Made by a program: the position numbers and the translations under genes. The notes below the pieces were generated by a model. That model had not been told where the DNA came from and ran no database searches. It saw only the letters and a list, made by a program, of their open reading frames with translations. This document shows, in pieces, positions 17,825-25,902 of a stretch of 64,000 bases of DNA (positions within the stretch are counted from its first letter, which is position 1; every line of letters begins with the position of its first letter). The stretch covers positions 104,636-168,635 of the forward strand of contig NZ_JAASAH010000014.1 in NCBI RefSeq assembly GCF_012726235.1, written 5' to 3'. Source of the DNA: Streptomyces sp. HNM0574 (lineage in GTDB: Bacteria > Actinomycetota > Actinomycetes > Streptomycetales > Streptomycetaceae).

Positions 17825-17994
17825 GTCGAACCTCCTGGCGGTGGACGTCACGGAACTGAAGCTCACGGAACGCGGCGGACATCACGGATCAGGGCCCGGC
17901 CGGTGACGTTATACGCGCCCCGCCGCCGCCTGTCTGCCCACGGGACAACAGCGGCGTGCTTCCCCGGCGCGCGGTCCGCCCGTACCGTCGGCGC

Positions 17995-18330
17995 ATGACC
18001 GAGCTGCTGCACATCACCGAGCGCCCCCTCTGGGACGCCGCGCGCGAGAGGGGCACCTACGAGATGTCCACACGCGGCCGCACCCTCGCCGAGGTGGGCT
18101 TCATCCACGCCTCGCTGCCGCACCAGCTGGCCACCGTGGCCGAGGCCCTGTACGGCGGCGACGACGACCACGACGAGCTGGTCGTCCTCGTCATCGACGA
18201 CACCCGGCTGACCGTCCCGGTCCGCTACGAGCCGCCCGTGCCCGGCGCCGAGGACTTCCCCCACCTGTACGGCCCGCTCCCGGTCACAGCGGTCACCCGC
18301 GTCGAACGGTGGAGGGACTGGGTGGGCTGA
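17995..18330 (+). CDS. DUF952 family protein
   Basis: A 111-residue protein with the DUF952 start LHITERPLWDAARERGTY and FIHASLPHQLATVAE, a glutathione S-transferase-like small domain of unknown function. ATG 17995 is the likely start. It is monocistronic, divergent from the acyl-CoA synthetase gene and convergent with the chitinase gene, with a very strong terminator downstream. Confidence 0.85.
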   Translation: MTELLHITERPLWDAARERGTYEMSTRGRTLAEVGFIHASLPHQLATVAEALYGGDDDHDELVVLVIDDTRLTVPVRYEPPVPGAEDFPHLYGPLPVTAVTRVERWRDWVG

Positions 18331-18352
18331 GCGGTGGCCTTCCGTCCCCGGC

Positions 18353-18406
18353 ACCACCCGACGCGGCCCGCCCCCGGAGTCCAAGGGGCGGGCCGCGTCG
18401 GGTGGT
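18353..18406. terminator. Strong bidirectional terminator
   Basis: A perfect 22-bp stem (18353-18374 with 18385-18406) and a 10-nt loop lie between the convergent DUF952 and chitinase genes. This is one of the longest perfect hairpins in the window. Confidence 0.85.
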
Positions 18407-18409
18407 TGG

Positions 18410-19624
18410 TCAGCGTGCGTAATACCGGTCGAAGTTCTTCGCGAACTCGCCGCCCGCGAAGCGGTCCCAGTTGATGGACCAGGCCATCAGGCCGCGCATG
18501 TCCGGCCAGGTGCCGTGGGTCTTGTAGGAGCCGCAACTCGAGCCCTTGGTCAGGCAGTCCAGGGCCTTGTTCACCTCGCCGGGCGGGGTGTGCCCGTTGC
18601 CGGCCTGGGGGCTGGCGGGCAGGCCGATGGCGACCTGGGAGGGCTTGAGCGCGGGGAAGACGTTGTTCCTGTCGCCCGCGACGGGGAAGCCGGCGAGCAG
18701 CATGTCGGTCATGGCGATGTGGAAGTCGGCGTTCCCCATGGTGTGGTACTGGTCGTCCAGGCCCATGATGGGACCGGAGTTGTAGTCCTGGACGTGCAGC
18801 AGCGTGAGGTCGTTGCGCATCGCGTGGATGACGGGCAGGTAGGCGCCCGCGCGCGGGTCCTGGCCGCCCCACTTGCCCGAGCCGTAGTACTGGTAGCCGA
18901 GCTGGACGAAGAAGGTCTCCGGAGCCATGGTGAGGTGGAAGCCCGCCCCGTACTTCGCCTTCAGCGACTTGAGCGCGGAGATCAGGTTGACGATGACGGG
19001 GCTCTTCGGGTTCTTGAAGTCGGTGTCGCCCTGGTCGAGGGAGAGCGAGTGCCCCTCGAAGTCGATGTCGACGCCGTCCAGTCCGTACTTGTCGATGATC
19101 CCGCCGACCGACCTGACGAACGCGTCGCGGGCGGCCGTCGTGGTCAGCCTGACCTGACCGTTCTGGCCGCCGATGGAGAGCAGCACCTTCTTGCCCGCGG
19201 CCTGCTTGGCGCGTACCGCCGCGGTGAACTCGGCCTCCGTCTCGACGTTCGGGCACTCCGTCTTCGGGCAGAGCGAGAAGCGGATGTCGCCGGAGGTGGT
19301 GGACGTCGGTTCCCCGAAGGCCAGTTGGATGACGTCCCAGCTCGCGGGGGTGTCGGCGAGGCGCGTGTAGCCGGAGCCGTTGGCGAAGCTGGTGTGCAGA
19401 TAGCCCACGAGGGCGTTCTTGGGCAGCGCGGCGGTCTCCGCGGTGGCGGCCTTCTCCGGGGCTGCGGAGGCGGGCGGTCCGGCGGTGGCCGAGGTGGCCG
19501 GCAGGCCGGCGGCGGCGAGTCCGGCGAGGACGGCGATGAGCGCTCGTCTGTGCCGCCGCGGCCGGGGGCCGTTGCGGCGGAAGAGTAAGGGGGTGCGGCG
19601 GTTCGAGCGGGCGCCAGGGCGCAT
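18410..19624 (-). CDS. Secreted GH18 chitinase
   Basis: A 404-residue family 18 glycosyl hydrolase cutting beta-1,4 bonds of chitin outside the cell. A twin-Arg-rich N-terminus and hydrophobic segment (RRALIAVLAGLAAAGLPATSA, about 26-46) form the signal peptide. The catalytic domain follows directly (VGYLHTSFANGSGY to the C-terminus) with LLSIGG and the active-site motif DGVDIDFE, whose catalytic Glu is residue 190. There is no chitin-binding or fibronectin module, so this is a single-domain chitinase. AGGAGG precedes ATG 19624. The promoter carries chitin-response repeats. Confidence 0.93.
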   Translation of the reverse strand: MRPGARSNRRTPLLFRRNGPRPRRHRRALIAVLAGLAAAGLPATSATAGPPASAAPEKAATAETAALPKNALVGYLHTSFANGSGYTRLADTPASWDVIQLAFGEPTSTTSGDIRFSLCPKTECPNVETEAEFTAAVRAKQAAGKKVLLSIGGQNGQVRLTTTAARDAFVRSVGGIIDKYGLDGVDIDFEGHSLSLDQGDTDFKNPKSPVIVNLISALKSLKAKYGAGFHLTMAPETFFVQLGYQYYGSGKWGGQDPRAGAYLPVIHAMRNDLTLLHVQDYNSGPIMGLDDQYHTMGNADFHIAMTDMLLAGFPVAGDRNNVFPALKPSQVAIGLPASPQAGNGHTPPGEVNKALDCLTKGSSCGSYKTHGTWPDMRGLMAWSINWDRFAGGEFAKNFDRYYAR

Positions 19625-19723
19625 GGGGGCCTCCTCGTCGACTGCGGGGTCGATCCGGTGAGGGGCTCCGGCCGGAAGCTGTTGCGCTGGGGAGGCTTCC
19701 CCGGCGGTACCCCTCGCCGCCGG

Positions 19724-19764
19724 AGCAAACAGGACCGGACCAATGCTGTCAATGGTCTGGACCA
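19724..19764 (-). promoter_or_regulatory. Chitinase promoter with 12-bp direct repeats (chitin-response / DasR-like element)
   Basis: On the minus strand TGGTCCAGACCA (19753-19764), then -35 TTGACA (19747-19752), then TGGTCCGGTCCT (19731-19742). This pair of 12-bp repeats around the -35 is the arrangement known for Streptomyces chitinase promoters (repeat TGGTCCAGACCT), which mediates chitin induction and glucose repression. The first repeat also resembles the DasR-responsive element. A weak -10 (TTTGCT) lies at 19724-19729. Confidence 0.78.
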
Positions 19765-19838
19765 GATGGACATTTGAGCCTCGGGAAGCGGCTGCCGGTG
19801 TGTGGTGGCTTCGATCCGGCGCTCGCGTCGGCGCCTGC

Positions 19839-19868
19839 TTGTGGCTGCTGTCGGGCGGTGTCCATACT
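19839..19868 (+). promoter_or_regulatory. Possible promoter of peptide-methyltransferase operon
   Basis: TTGTGG (19839-19844) and CATACT (19863-19868) are 18 nt apart, about 40 bp before the peptide start. It is weak but well placed, and the gap between the divergent chitinase and peptide genes (19625-19907) has no other gene. Confidence 0.35.
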
Positions 19869-19907
19869 TCTCTCCGTCAGGTTCCGGCCGGAGAGAAGGA
19901 GGCTGAC

Positions 19908-20003
19908 ATGGAGGACAAGCACCGCGGGGGGCCGTCCGACAAGCCGTGGACGCCGCCGCCGGAGCCGCCGAGCCCGGACGGCGACAACCCGGAGAAGAAG
20001 TGA
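19908..20003 (+). CDS. Small proline-rich peptide, candidate RiPP precursor
   Basis: A 31-residue peptide beginning MEDKHRGGPSDKPWTPPP and ending SPDGDNPEKK. It has an excellent ribosome site (AGGAGG, 5 nt before ATG 19908), which argues for real translation. It is rich in Pro (9 of 31) and charged residues and has no signal peptide. The C-terminal part holds Asp24-Gly25 and Asp26-Asn27, the sequence type most prone to succinimide (aspartimide) formation. The gene ends 7 nt before a long PIMT-type methyltransferase gene. Precursor-plus-PIMT pairs are the hallmark of imiditide RiPPs. Function is inferred from this context only. Confidence 0.62.
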   Translation: MEDKHRGGPSDKPWTPPPEPPSPDGDNPEKK

Positions 20004-20010
20004 ACTCCCC

Positions 20011-21180
20011 GTGGCCGACGAGGTGACCGACTGGCGGCAGGTGTGCCGCACGGCGCTGGAGACGAAGGGCGCCTTCCGCGCGCCGGGCCTGGCCGCCGCA
20101 TTCGACGCGGTGGACCGGGCCGCCTTCGTACCCTCGCGGTTCTGGCTTCCCCGGCGGGGAGACGACGGGCTGTATCCCGTGGTGGACCGTGCCGAGGACG
20201 CGCGGGGATGGCTGCGGGCGGTGTGGGACGACCGGCTGAGCGCCGTTGTCCAGCTCGACGACGACAGCGGCCGCCCCGTTGAACCGGCGGTGGGCGACTT
20301 CACCTCGTCGGTGTCGGCTCCGGACATCGTCTTCGAGAAGCTGGCGCAGCTGGACGTGCGGCCCGGGTGCCGGGTCCTGGAGGTGGGCACCGCGTCCGGG
20401 TACAACGCGGCCCTGCTGCGCGAACTGGCCGGGGACGGACAGGTGGTGACCGTCGAGGTCGATCCGGGGCTGTCGGCATGGGGTGCGGCCAACCTCCGGG
20501 CCGCGGGCTACGAGGTGACGACGGTGTGCGGCGACGGCCTGTCCGGGTGTCCCGCGGGCGGCCCGTACGACCGGGTGCTGTCCACGGCCGCGCTGCGGCG
20601 GGTACCGGAGGAATGGCTCGCCCGGTGCGCGCCGGAAGCGGTGATCGTCACGCCCTTCGGCACGGCGTACGCCAGCGGCGGCCTGGTGCGTCTGCGGGTG
20701 AACGAAGGCACGGCATCGGGACGGTTCACCGGCTGCGCCTGGTACATGTGGGCGCGCAGCCACCGGCCGCCGCGGAGCCTGGCACCCCCGGAGGAACACA
20801 CTCCCGCCGCTTCGCCCCTGGACCCGGCGGACGTGTTCCGGGGGCCGTGGGAGCAGGATTTCGTGATCGGCCTGCGGGTTCCGGACATCGACTACACGCA
20901 CCGTGGTGAAGGCCGGGCGCGGCAGGTGCAGTTGTGGGACGAGTCCGGCCGGAACGTGACCTTGGTGGACTACGACCACTGGTGGCAGGCGGGGGCCGTG
21001 CGGGTCTTCGGCCGGCGGAACCTGTGGGACGAGGTGGTGGCCGCGTATGCCGCCTGGCGGCAGGCCGGGCGCCCCGGAGTCACTCGGCACGGACTGACCG
21101 TGGACCCGGCAGGCCAGCGGGCGTGGCTGGACACCCCGGAGAACGTGGTGGCGCACACGGCACCGCAGCAGCGGACGTGA
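20011..21180 (+). CDS. Protein-L-isoaspartate O-methyltransferase-like enzyme with C-terminal extension, peptide-associated
   Basis: A 389-residue SAM-dependent methyltransferase. The PIMT-like core (about 60-235) contains PDIVFEKLAQLDVRPGCRV and the SAM motif VLEVGTASGYN (residues 122-132). Housekeeping PIMT is about 210 residues; here an extra N-terminal 60 and a C-terminal 150-residue domain (from about 240, including PWEQDFVIGLRVPDI) are present, as in PIMT homologues that modify RiPP peptides. GTG 20011 has no strong ribosome site of its own, but GGAGAAG lies in the end of the peptide gene, implying translational coupling. It probably methylates an Asp of the peptide to drive aspartimide formation. 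Confidence 0.75.
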   Translation: MADEVTDWRQVCRTALETKGAFRAPGLAAAFDAVDRAAFVPSRFWLPRRGDDGLYPVVDRAEDARGWLRAVWDDRLSAVVQLDDDSGRPVEPAVGDFTSSVSAPDIVFEKLAQLDVRPGCRVLEVGTASGYNAALLRELAGDGQVVTVEVDPGLSAWGAANLRAAGYEVTTVCGDGLSGCPAGGPYDRVLSTAALRRVPEEWLARCAPEAVIVTPFGTAYASGGLVRLRVNEGTASGRFTGCAWYMWARSHRPPRSLAPPEEHTPAASPLDPADVFRGPWEQDFVIGLRVPDIDYTHRGEGRARQVQLWDESGRNVTLVDYDHWWQAGAVRVFGRRNLWDEVVAAYAAWRQAGRPGVTRHGLTVDPAGQRAWLDTPENVVAHTAPQQRT

Positions 21181-21258
21181 CGTGGCCGGGCCCGCGCCCT
21201 TCCCGCCCCGCACCGGGACGGCGACCGCCTCGTCGGCCCCCGGGGGACGGCTGGGAGA

Positions 21259-21741
21259 ATGCGGGCCGTGGCATACGAACAGGTGACCCCCGGAACCGAG
21301 ACGGCCCCCGCACAGACCCCCGGCGCGGAACAGAGTCCAGGCGCGGAGGGGATCAGTGTGGTGGCGGCCGCCGTGGTCCGGGAGGGGCGGCTGCTGGTGG
21401 TCAGCAAGCAGGCAGCGCCCGACGTCTACTACCTGCCGGGCGGCAAGCCCGACCCCGGCGAGACGCCCGAGCAGACCCTGGCCCGCGAGCTGGACGAGGA
21501 GCTCGGCGTCACGCCGACCGGGCTGACCCCGCTGGTGACGGTGGAGGACTGGGCCGTGCTGGAGGACGTCCCCATGCACCTGACCGTCTTCCGGGCCGGC
21601 CTCGACCGGGAGCCCGTCCCGGCCGCCGAACTGGCCTCGATGCGCTGGCTGCGGGACGGCGAGAGCGACGACGACGGTCCCCTCACGCTGGCCCCCGCCA
21701 TCGCCCGGCACGTCGTCCCCCTCCTCGGCCTGGGTTCCTGA
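21259..21741 (+). CDS. NUDIX hydrolase
   Basis: A 160-residue protein with a perfect NUDIX box (GKPDPGETPEQTLARELDEELGV matches GX5EX7REUXEEXGU, about residues 62-84). The N-terminal 30 residues are Thr/Pro/Gln-rich and probably disordered. It hydrolyses a nucleoside diphosphate linked to another moiety; substrate unknown. It lies 78 bp after the methyltransferase gene on the same strand, so co-transcription is possible. The start could be ATG 21259 or GTG 21268. Confidence 0.88.
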   Translation: MRAVAYEQVTPGTETAPAQTPGAEQSPGAEGISVVAAAVVREGRLLVVSKQAAPDVYYLPGGKPDPGETPEQTLARELDEELGVTPTGLTPLVTVEDWAVLEDVPMHLTVFRAGLDREPVPAAELASMRWLRDGESDDDGPLTLAPAIARHVVPLLGLGS

Positions 21742-21863
21742 GCCGGGCCCCGGAGCCCTGAGCCCGCCGGGCGTCCGGCACGGCACTCTCGCCCCGGCGG
21801 AACTCCTCGCGCACACTGGTGACCCGGCTGCGGGCGGCACCGGGGACGAGGGAGGCACGCGGT

Positions 21864-23366
21864 ATGCGGGTGGCACAGGAGTCCCGGTGGGTACGCCTGG
21901 TGCTCCCGGTCCTGGCCGGTGCGGTGCCCGCGCTCGCGTTCCCGGCGCCCGCGCTGTGGTGGCTGGCCCCGTTCGCGCTGGTGCCGCTGCTGCTGCTCGC
22001 CCGGTCCGCGCCCCGCGCCCGGCAGGCGGCGCTCACCGGCTGGCTCGGCGGCGCGGGCTTCATGCTGGCGGTGCACCACTGGCTGCTGCCGAGCCTGCAC
22101 GTCTTCCTGCTCCCGCTGACCCTGCTTCTGGGCGCGCTGTGGGCCCCGTGGGGCCTGCTCGTCCGGCGGCTGCTGGGCGGCGCTCCGGGCCCGGGACGGT
22201 TCGCGGCCGCGCTGCTGCTGGTGCCCTCGGGCTGGCTCCTCGTCGAACTGGTGCGCTCCTGGGAGTACTTGGGCGGCCCGTGGGGGCTGCTCGGCGCGAG
22301 CCAGTGGCAGGTCGCGCCCGCGCTGCGGCTGGCCTCGGTGGGCGGGGTGTGGCTCGTCGGGTTCCTGCTCGTCGCGGTGAACACGGCGCTGGCGGGGCTG
22401 ATCGCCACGCCCTCGGCCCGGCGCCCCGCGGCGGCCGGGCTGGCCGGGGCCGCGCTCTTCACCTGCGCGGTGTGGGCGTGGGCGCCGCAGCCGCGGCCCG
22501 AGGGGACGGTGCGGGTCGGCGTCGTCCAGCCGGGCGGGACGGCCGACGCGCGGCACCGGTTCGCGCGCGGTGAGGAGCTCACCCGCGCACTCGCCCGGGA
22601 GGAGCGGGGCCGCGCGCCCGAGCTGATCGTGTGGGGCGAGAGCAGCGTCGGCTACGACCTGGGCGCCCACCCGGACCTGCGGCGGCGGCTCACCGCGCTG
22701 GCCCGCGCGACCGGTTCCCCGCTGCTGGTGAACGTGGACGCGCGGCGCGCCCACGGGCCCGGCATCTTCAAGAGCTCCGTCCTGGTCGGTCCCGGGGGGC
22801 CGGTCGGCCCGCGCTACGACAAGATGCGACTGGTGCCCTTCGGCGAGTACGTCCCGGCCCGGCAGGTGCTCGGCTGGGCGACCTCGGTGGGCCGTGCCGC
22901 GGGCGAGGACCGGCACCGGGGCGAGGAGCCGGTGCTGATGCGTTCGGGCGGGCTGGTCTTCGGCCCGCTGATCTGCTTCGAGACGGCGTTCCCCGACATG
23001 AGCCGCCATCTGGTGCGCGAGGGCGCCAGGTTGCTCGTCGGGCAGACCGCCACCTCGACGTTCCAGAACAGCTGGGCCCCGCAGCAGCACGCCTCGCTGG
23101 CCGCGCTCCGCGCCGCCGAGACGGGCCGGCCGATGGTGCACGCGACGCTCACCGGGGTCAGCGCGGTGTACGGGCCGCGCGGCGAGGCCGTCGGCCCACG
23201 GCTGGGCACGGAGGACGAGGGCAGCGCGGTCTACCCCGTGCCGATGGCCGGCGGCACCACTCCGTACGTCCGCTTCGGGGACTGGGTGCTGGGGCTGTCA
23301 CTGGGTGCGCTGGCCGCGTTCGGCTCGGCCGAGGGCGTACGGGCCCTGCGGCGGAGGCCGGGCTGA
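21864..23366 (+). CDS. lnt: Apolipoprotein N-acyltransferase (Lnt)
   Basis: A 500-residue membrane enzyme that N-acylates the lipidated cysteine of lipoproteins. About six to seven N-terminal membrane helices (10-210) precede a carbon-nitrogen hydrolase domain with the triad Glu259 (VWGESSVGYD), Lys320 (YDKMRLVPFGEYVP) and Cys371 (PLICFETAFPD), and a final membrane helix near the C-terminus. ATG 21864 follows GGGAGG. Streptomyces often has two Lnt paralogues; which one this is cannot be told. Confidence 0.93.
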   Translation: MRVAQESRWVRLVLPVLAGAVPALAFPAPALWWLAPFALVPLLLLARSAPRARQAALTGWLGGAGFMLAVHHWLLPSLHVFLLPLTLLLGALWAPWGLLVRRLLGGAPGPGRFAAALLLVPSGWLLVELVRSWEYLGGPWGLLGASQWQVAPALRLASVGGVWLVGFLLVAVNTALAGLIATPSARRPAAAGLAGAALFTCAVWAWAPQPRPEGTVRVGVVQPGGTADARHRFARGEELTRALAREERGRAPELIVWGESSVGYDLGAHPDLRRRLTALARATGSPLLVNVDARRAHGPGIFKSSVLVGPGGPVGPRYDKMRLVPFGEYVPARQVLGWATSVGRAAGEDRHRGEEPVLMRSGGLVFGPLICFETAFPDMSRHLVREGARLLVGQTATSTFQNSWAPQQHASLAALRAAETGRPMVHATLTGVSAVYGPRGEAVGPRLGTEDEGSAVYPVPMAGGTTPYVRFGDWVLGLSLGALAAFGSAEGVRALRRRPG

Positions 23367-23478
23367 GGCGCGTGCTCCGGGCAACCACCGGACCGCCCCT
23401 AGGGGCCGGGGCGGGGTGAACTCCGGGGAGCTCCCGATGGCCGGGGGCGGCGGGTGCGCGGACGCTGGAGGCATGCTG

Positions 23479-23733
23479 ATGCCTGCGCTCTCCGTGACCC
23501 TCATCGCCCTGATCGTCGCCGCCGTACTGATCCGGAACCGGCGGCCCCGCCTCCGGCCCCTGCTGGGCGCCCTCGTCGGCGCCTGGGCGGGCTTCGCCCT
23601 CGGCGCGCTCCTCGGCGTCGCCGTGGACGTGCTCACCGCCAACGGCTACTTCCTCGCCCTCGTCGGCCACCTGGCCGCGATCCCGGGCGCCGTGCTCGGC
23701 ATCCGCCGCGCCGCGCCCGCGCTGACGGCCTGA
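23479..23733 (+). CDS. Small two-helix membrane protein
   Basis: An 84-residue hydrophobic protein with helices near residues 3-20 and 30-75 (Ala/Gly/Leu-rich) separated by the basic loop RNRRPRLRP. ATG 23479 has GGAGG 7 nt upstream; ATG 23473 is too close to it. Function not recognised. It is convergent with the oxidoreductase gene. Confidence 0.62.
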   Translation: MPALSVTLIALIVAAVLIRNRRPRLRPLLGALVGAWAGFALGALLGVAVDVLTANGYFLALVGHLAAIPGAVLGIRRAAPALTA

Positions 23734-23743
23734 ACACGCGGGG

Positions 23744-24649
23744 TCAACCCGCCTGTTCCTCCGCGGCGATGACGACGCGCTCGCACAACTCGTGGGTGAG
23801 CAGCGCGTCCTGGGCCGAGGGCCGCTCCCCCGCACGCACGGCGTCGAGGAAGGCCAGCACGATCTGCTCGATGCCGCGCTGCCGGGCGACGGGCACCCAG
23901 TCGCCGCGGCGCCGGACGCTGGGCTGGCCCCGGTGGTCGACGACGGCGGCGAGGTCGCGCACCTCGCGCTTGCTGTCGGCGCCGGAGACCTCCAGCACCT
24001 CCTCGGCCGAGCCGGAGAGCCGGTTCATCGCGCCGATCGCGGTGAAGCCGTCGCCCGACATCTGGAGGACGGCGTGGTGCAGCAGGCCGTCCCGTACCCG
24101 GGTGCGGATGTCGATGTGGTCGGGCGTACCCGGCGCCAGGAAGCGCAGGGTGTCGACGACGTGGATGAAGTCGTCGAAGACCATCGTGCGCGGCGCCTCG
24201 GGCAGGCCGACGCGGTGCTTCTGCAGCAGGATCAGGTCGCGCGGGTGCTCCAGGCACTGGGCGTACCCCGGCGCGTGGCGGCGGTTGAAGCCGACGGTGA
24301 GGCCGGTGCGGCGCCGCTCGGCGAGCTCCACCAGCCGCTGCGCCTCGGCCAGTTCGTACGCCAGGGGCTTGTCGACGTAGGTGGGGACGCCCGCCTCCAG
24401 GAGCCGGGTGACGATCTCCGGGTGCGCCACGGTGGCGGTGTGCACGAAGGCGGCGTCGGGCCGTCGGTCGAGCAGCGCGTCGAGGTCGGTGTGCAGGTGC
24501 CCGGCGGGCACCCGGTGGGCCGCGCCGACGCGTTCGAGCGTCTCGGGGTTCCGCGTCACCAGGTGCGGCTCCAGGTCCGGCTGCGCGGCGAGCACCGGCA
24601 GGTAGGCCTTCTGCGCGATGTCGCCGAGTCCGATGACGCCGATTCTCAC
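23744..24649 (-). CDS. Gfo/Idh/MocA family oxidoreductase
   Basis: A 301-residue NAD(P)-dependent oxidoreductase. The N-terminal Rossmann fold has GVIGLGDIAQKAYLPVL and the family motif VDKPLAYELAEAQRLVELAE near residue 93; the C-terminal half is the substrate domain (DDFIHVVDTLRFLAPG). GTG 24649 is preceded by GAGGAG. Family members act on sugars, inositols or related polyols; substrate unknown. It is monocistronic. Confidence 0.9.
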   Translation of the reverse strand: MRIGVIGLGDIAQKAYLPVLAAQPDLEPHLVTRNPETLERVGAAHRVPAGHLHTDLDALLDRRPDAAFVHTATVAHPEIVTRLLEAGVPTYVDKPLAYELAEAQRLVELAERRRTGLTVGFNRRHAPGYAQCLEHPRDLILLQKHRVGLPEAPRTMVFDDFIHVVDTLRFLAPGTPDHIDIRTRVRDGLLHHAVLQMSGDGFTAIGAMNRLSGSAEEVLEVSGADSKREVRDLAAVVDHRGQPSVRRRGDWVPVARQRGIEQIVLAFLDAVRAGERPSAQDALLTHELCERVVIAAEEQAG

Positions 24650-24793
24650 GGTGGCTCCTCGTCCGGCACGGCCCGGTCGGGGCCGGCTCCTTCGGTGGCG
24701 GGCGCCCGCTGTGCCGGGCGTGCGTACCGGCAGAGCATACGGGCGCCGCGCCGGAGTTGACGGCGCGGGCCCGGCGCGGGGTCGGGCTCGGGG

Positions 24794-25417
24794 TCAGACG
24801 CGGCCGGCCTCCGGGGTGCGCAGCAGCGGCAGCCGGAAGCCGTAGCGGATCGCGAGCATGCGCAGGGCGAAGACCAGTCCGGCGGAGGTGACCGTGGTGG
24901 GCGTCGAGGGGACGCCGAGCGCGTCCATCGCGAGGTAGCACAGGGCGCCCACGGTCGCGGCGGTGGCGTAGAAGTCCTCCCGCAGCAGCAGCGGCGGGGT
25001 GCTCCCGCACAGCAGGTCCCGGACGATCTCGCCGGTGACGCCGGTCATCACCGCGAGGATGATCACGGCGGGCGGGGTGACGCCGCTGTCCAGGGCCGCC
25101 TTGGCGCCGATGACGGTCACCACGGAGAGGCCGACGGCGTCGACGGTGAGCAGCACCCGGTGCGGCAGCCGGCGGCGCCGCAGGTAGAGGCTGGTGAGGA
25201 CGGCGACCGTGGCGATCACGGCGAGCAGCACCCAGTCCTGCGTCCAGTACAGCGGGCGGCGGTCGAGCAGCACGTCCCGCAGGGTGCCGCCGGAGATCGA
25301 GGCGGCGAGGGCGAGGACGAGGCCGCCGAAGGGGTCCATCTTCGCCTCGTGCGCGGCCAGGACGCCGCTGGCCGCGAAGGCGGCGATCCCGATGAGGTAG
25401 AGCACGTGCAGCACCAC
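24794..25417 (-). CDS. TRIC-type channel / glycine transporter family membrane protein (UPF0126)
   Basis: A 207-residue protein of two repeats of three membrane helices (UPF0126/YadS-YicG family). Each repeat carries a glycine-rich turn: AKMDPFGGLVLALAASISGGTLRDVLL and TGVTGEIVRDLLCG. E. coli YicG has been reported to transport glycine. A glycine riboswitch on the same strand lies just upstream, strongly supporting glycine as the substrate, probably export or exchange when glycine is high. GTG 25417 follows AGGAGG. Confidence 0.9.
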   Translation of the reverse strand: MVLHVLYLIGIAAFAASGVLAAHEAKMDPFGGLVLALAASISGGTLRDVLLDRRPLYWTQDWVLLAVIATVAVLTSLYLRRRRLPHRVLLTVDAVGLSVVTVIGAKAALDSGVTPPAVIILAVMTGVTGEIVRDLLCGSTPPLLLREDFYATAATVGALCYLAMDALGVPSTPTTVTSAGLVFALRMLAIRYGFRLPLLRTPEAGRV

Positions 25418-25549
25418 GACGCCTCCTCACTCACTCGCGGCGGCGTGGGCCGCGGGCAGGACGGGGCGGGCGGGGCTGCCGTGGGCAGGCAGCACGGAGG
25501 AAGGGGGAAACACGGCGGGAGGGCTCTCTTTCGCGGGGAGACTCGGCAG

Positions 25550-25598
25550 GCCCTCCGGTGATCCGGAGGGCGTACGTCCGGGCGCGGTGTGCGCCCGG
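25550..25598 (-). terminator. Hairpins of the glycine riboswitch expression platform
   Basis: Two stem-loops follow the aptamer on the minus strand: CCGGGCGC/GCGCCCGG (25578-25585 with 25591-25598) and a 9-bp GCCCTCCGG/CCGGAGGGC (25550-25558 with 25563-25571, loop TGAT). They are candidates for the switchable terminator before the channel gene. Confidence 0.55.
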
Positions 25599-25606
25599 CG
25601 CGGGTT

Positions 25607-25792
25607 CCCGCTCTGTCATGGAGCCTGAGAGTTTCACCGCCTGCTCGGCGGTTTGCCCCGTCGGCGCGGCTCCGGTGCGGAGCCGCTTTTCAGAGTCGCC
25701 TCGTCCCGTGCGGTAAGTGGCCTGAGAGATTCCGGGAGAGTTGCTCCTTCGGCACACGCGGTCACTGAGCGCACGTGTTCTCCCGCACGGGG
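25607..25792 (-). promoter_or_regulatory. Glycine riboswitch (tandem aptamer) upstream of TRIC-type channel gene
   Basis: Read on the minus strand, the region holds the paired conserved segments of a tandem glycine aptamer: GCCGAAGGAGCAA followed by AATCTCTCAGG, then GGGGCAAACCG followed by GAAACTCTCAGG and GACAGAG. The double set of CTCTCAGG and purine-rich GCAA motifs is diagnostic. It lies about 190 nt before the channel GTG. The remaining 25793-25902 shows no gene. Confidence 0.88.
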
Positions 25793-25902
25793 TCAACAGC
25801 CTGTGTTCGATTGTCCGGCCACGCTAACACGCGGCCTGGACCCGCCTCTCCCGCTCGCTCCGGGCGGACCCGGGCCCGGGACAGGCGGGCTCCGGAGCGG
25901 GG

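Noticed and set aside
19908..20003. Graspetide (ATP-grasp) or lanthipeptide precursor as the identity of the 31-residue peptide
   Set aside because: No ATP-grasp ligase, lanthionine synthetase or FxLD/TgmA-type motif is present nearby. Only the PIMT homologue adjoins it.
19144..21876. A 910-codon minus-strand frame across the peptide-methyltransferase locus
   Set aside because: It lacks codon bias and a start site and overlaps the well-supported methyltransferase, peptide and chitinase genes.
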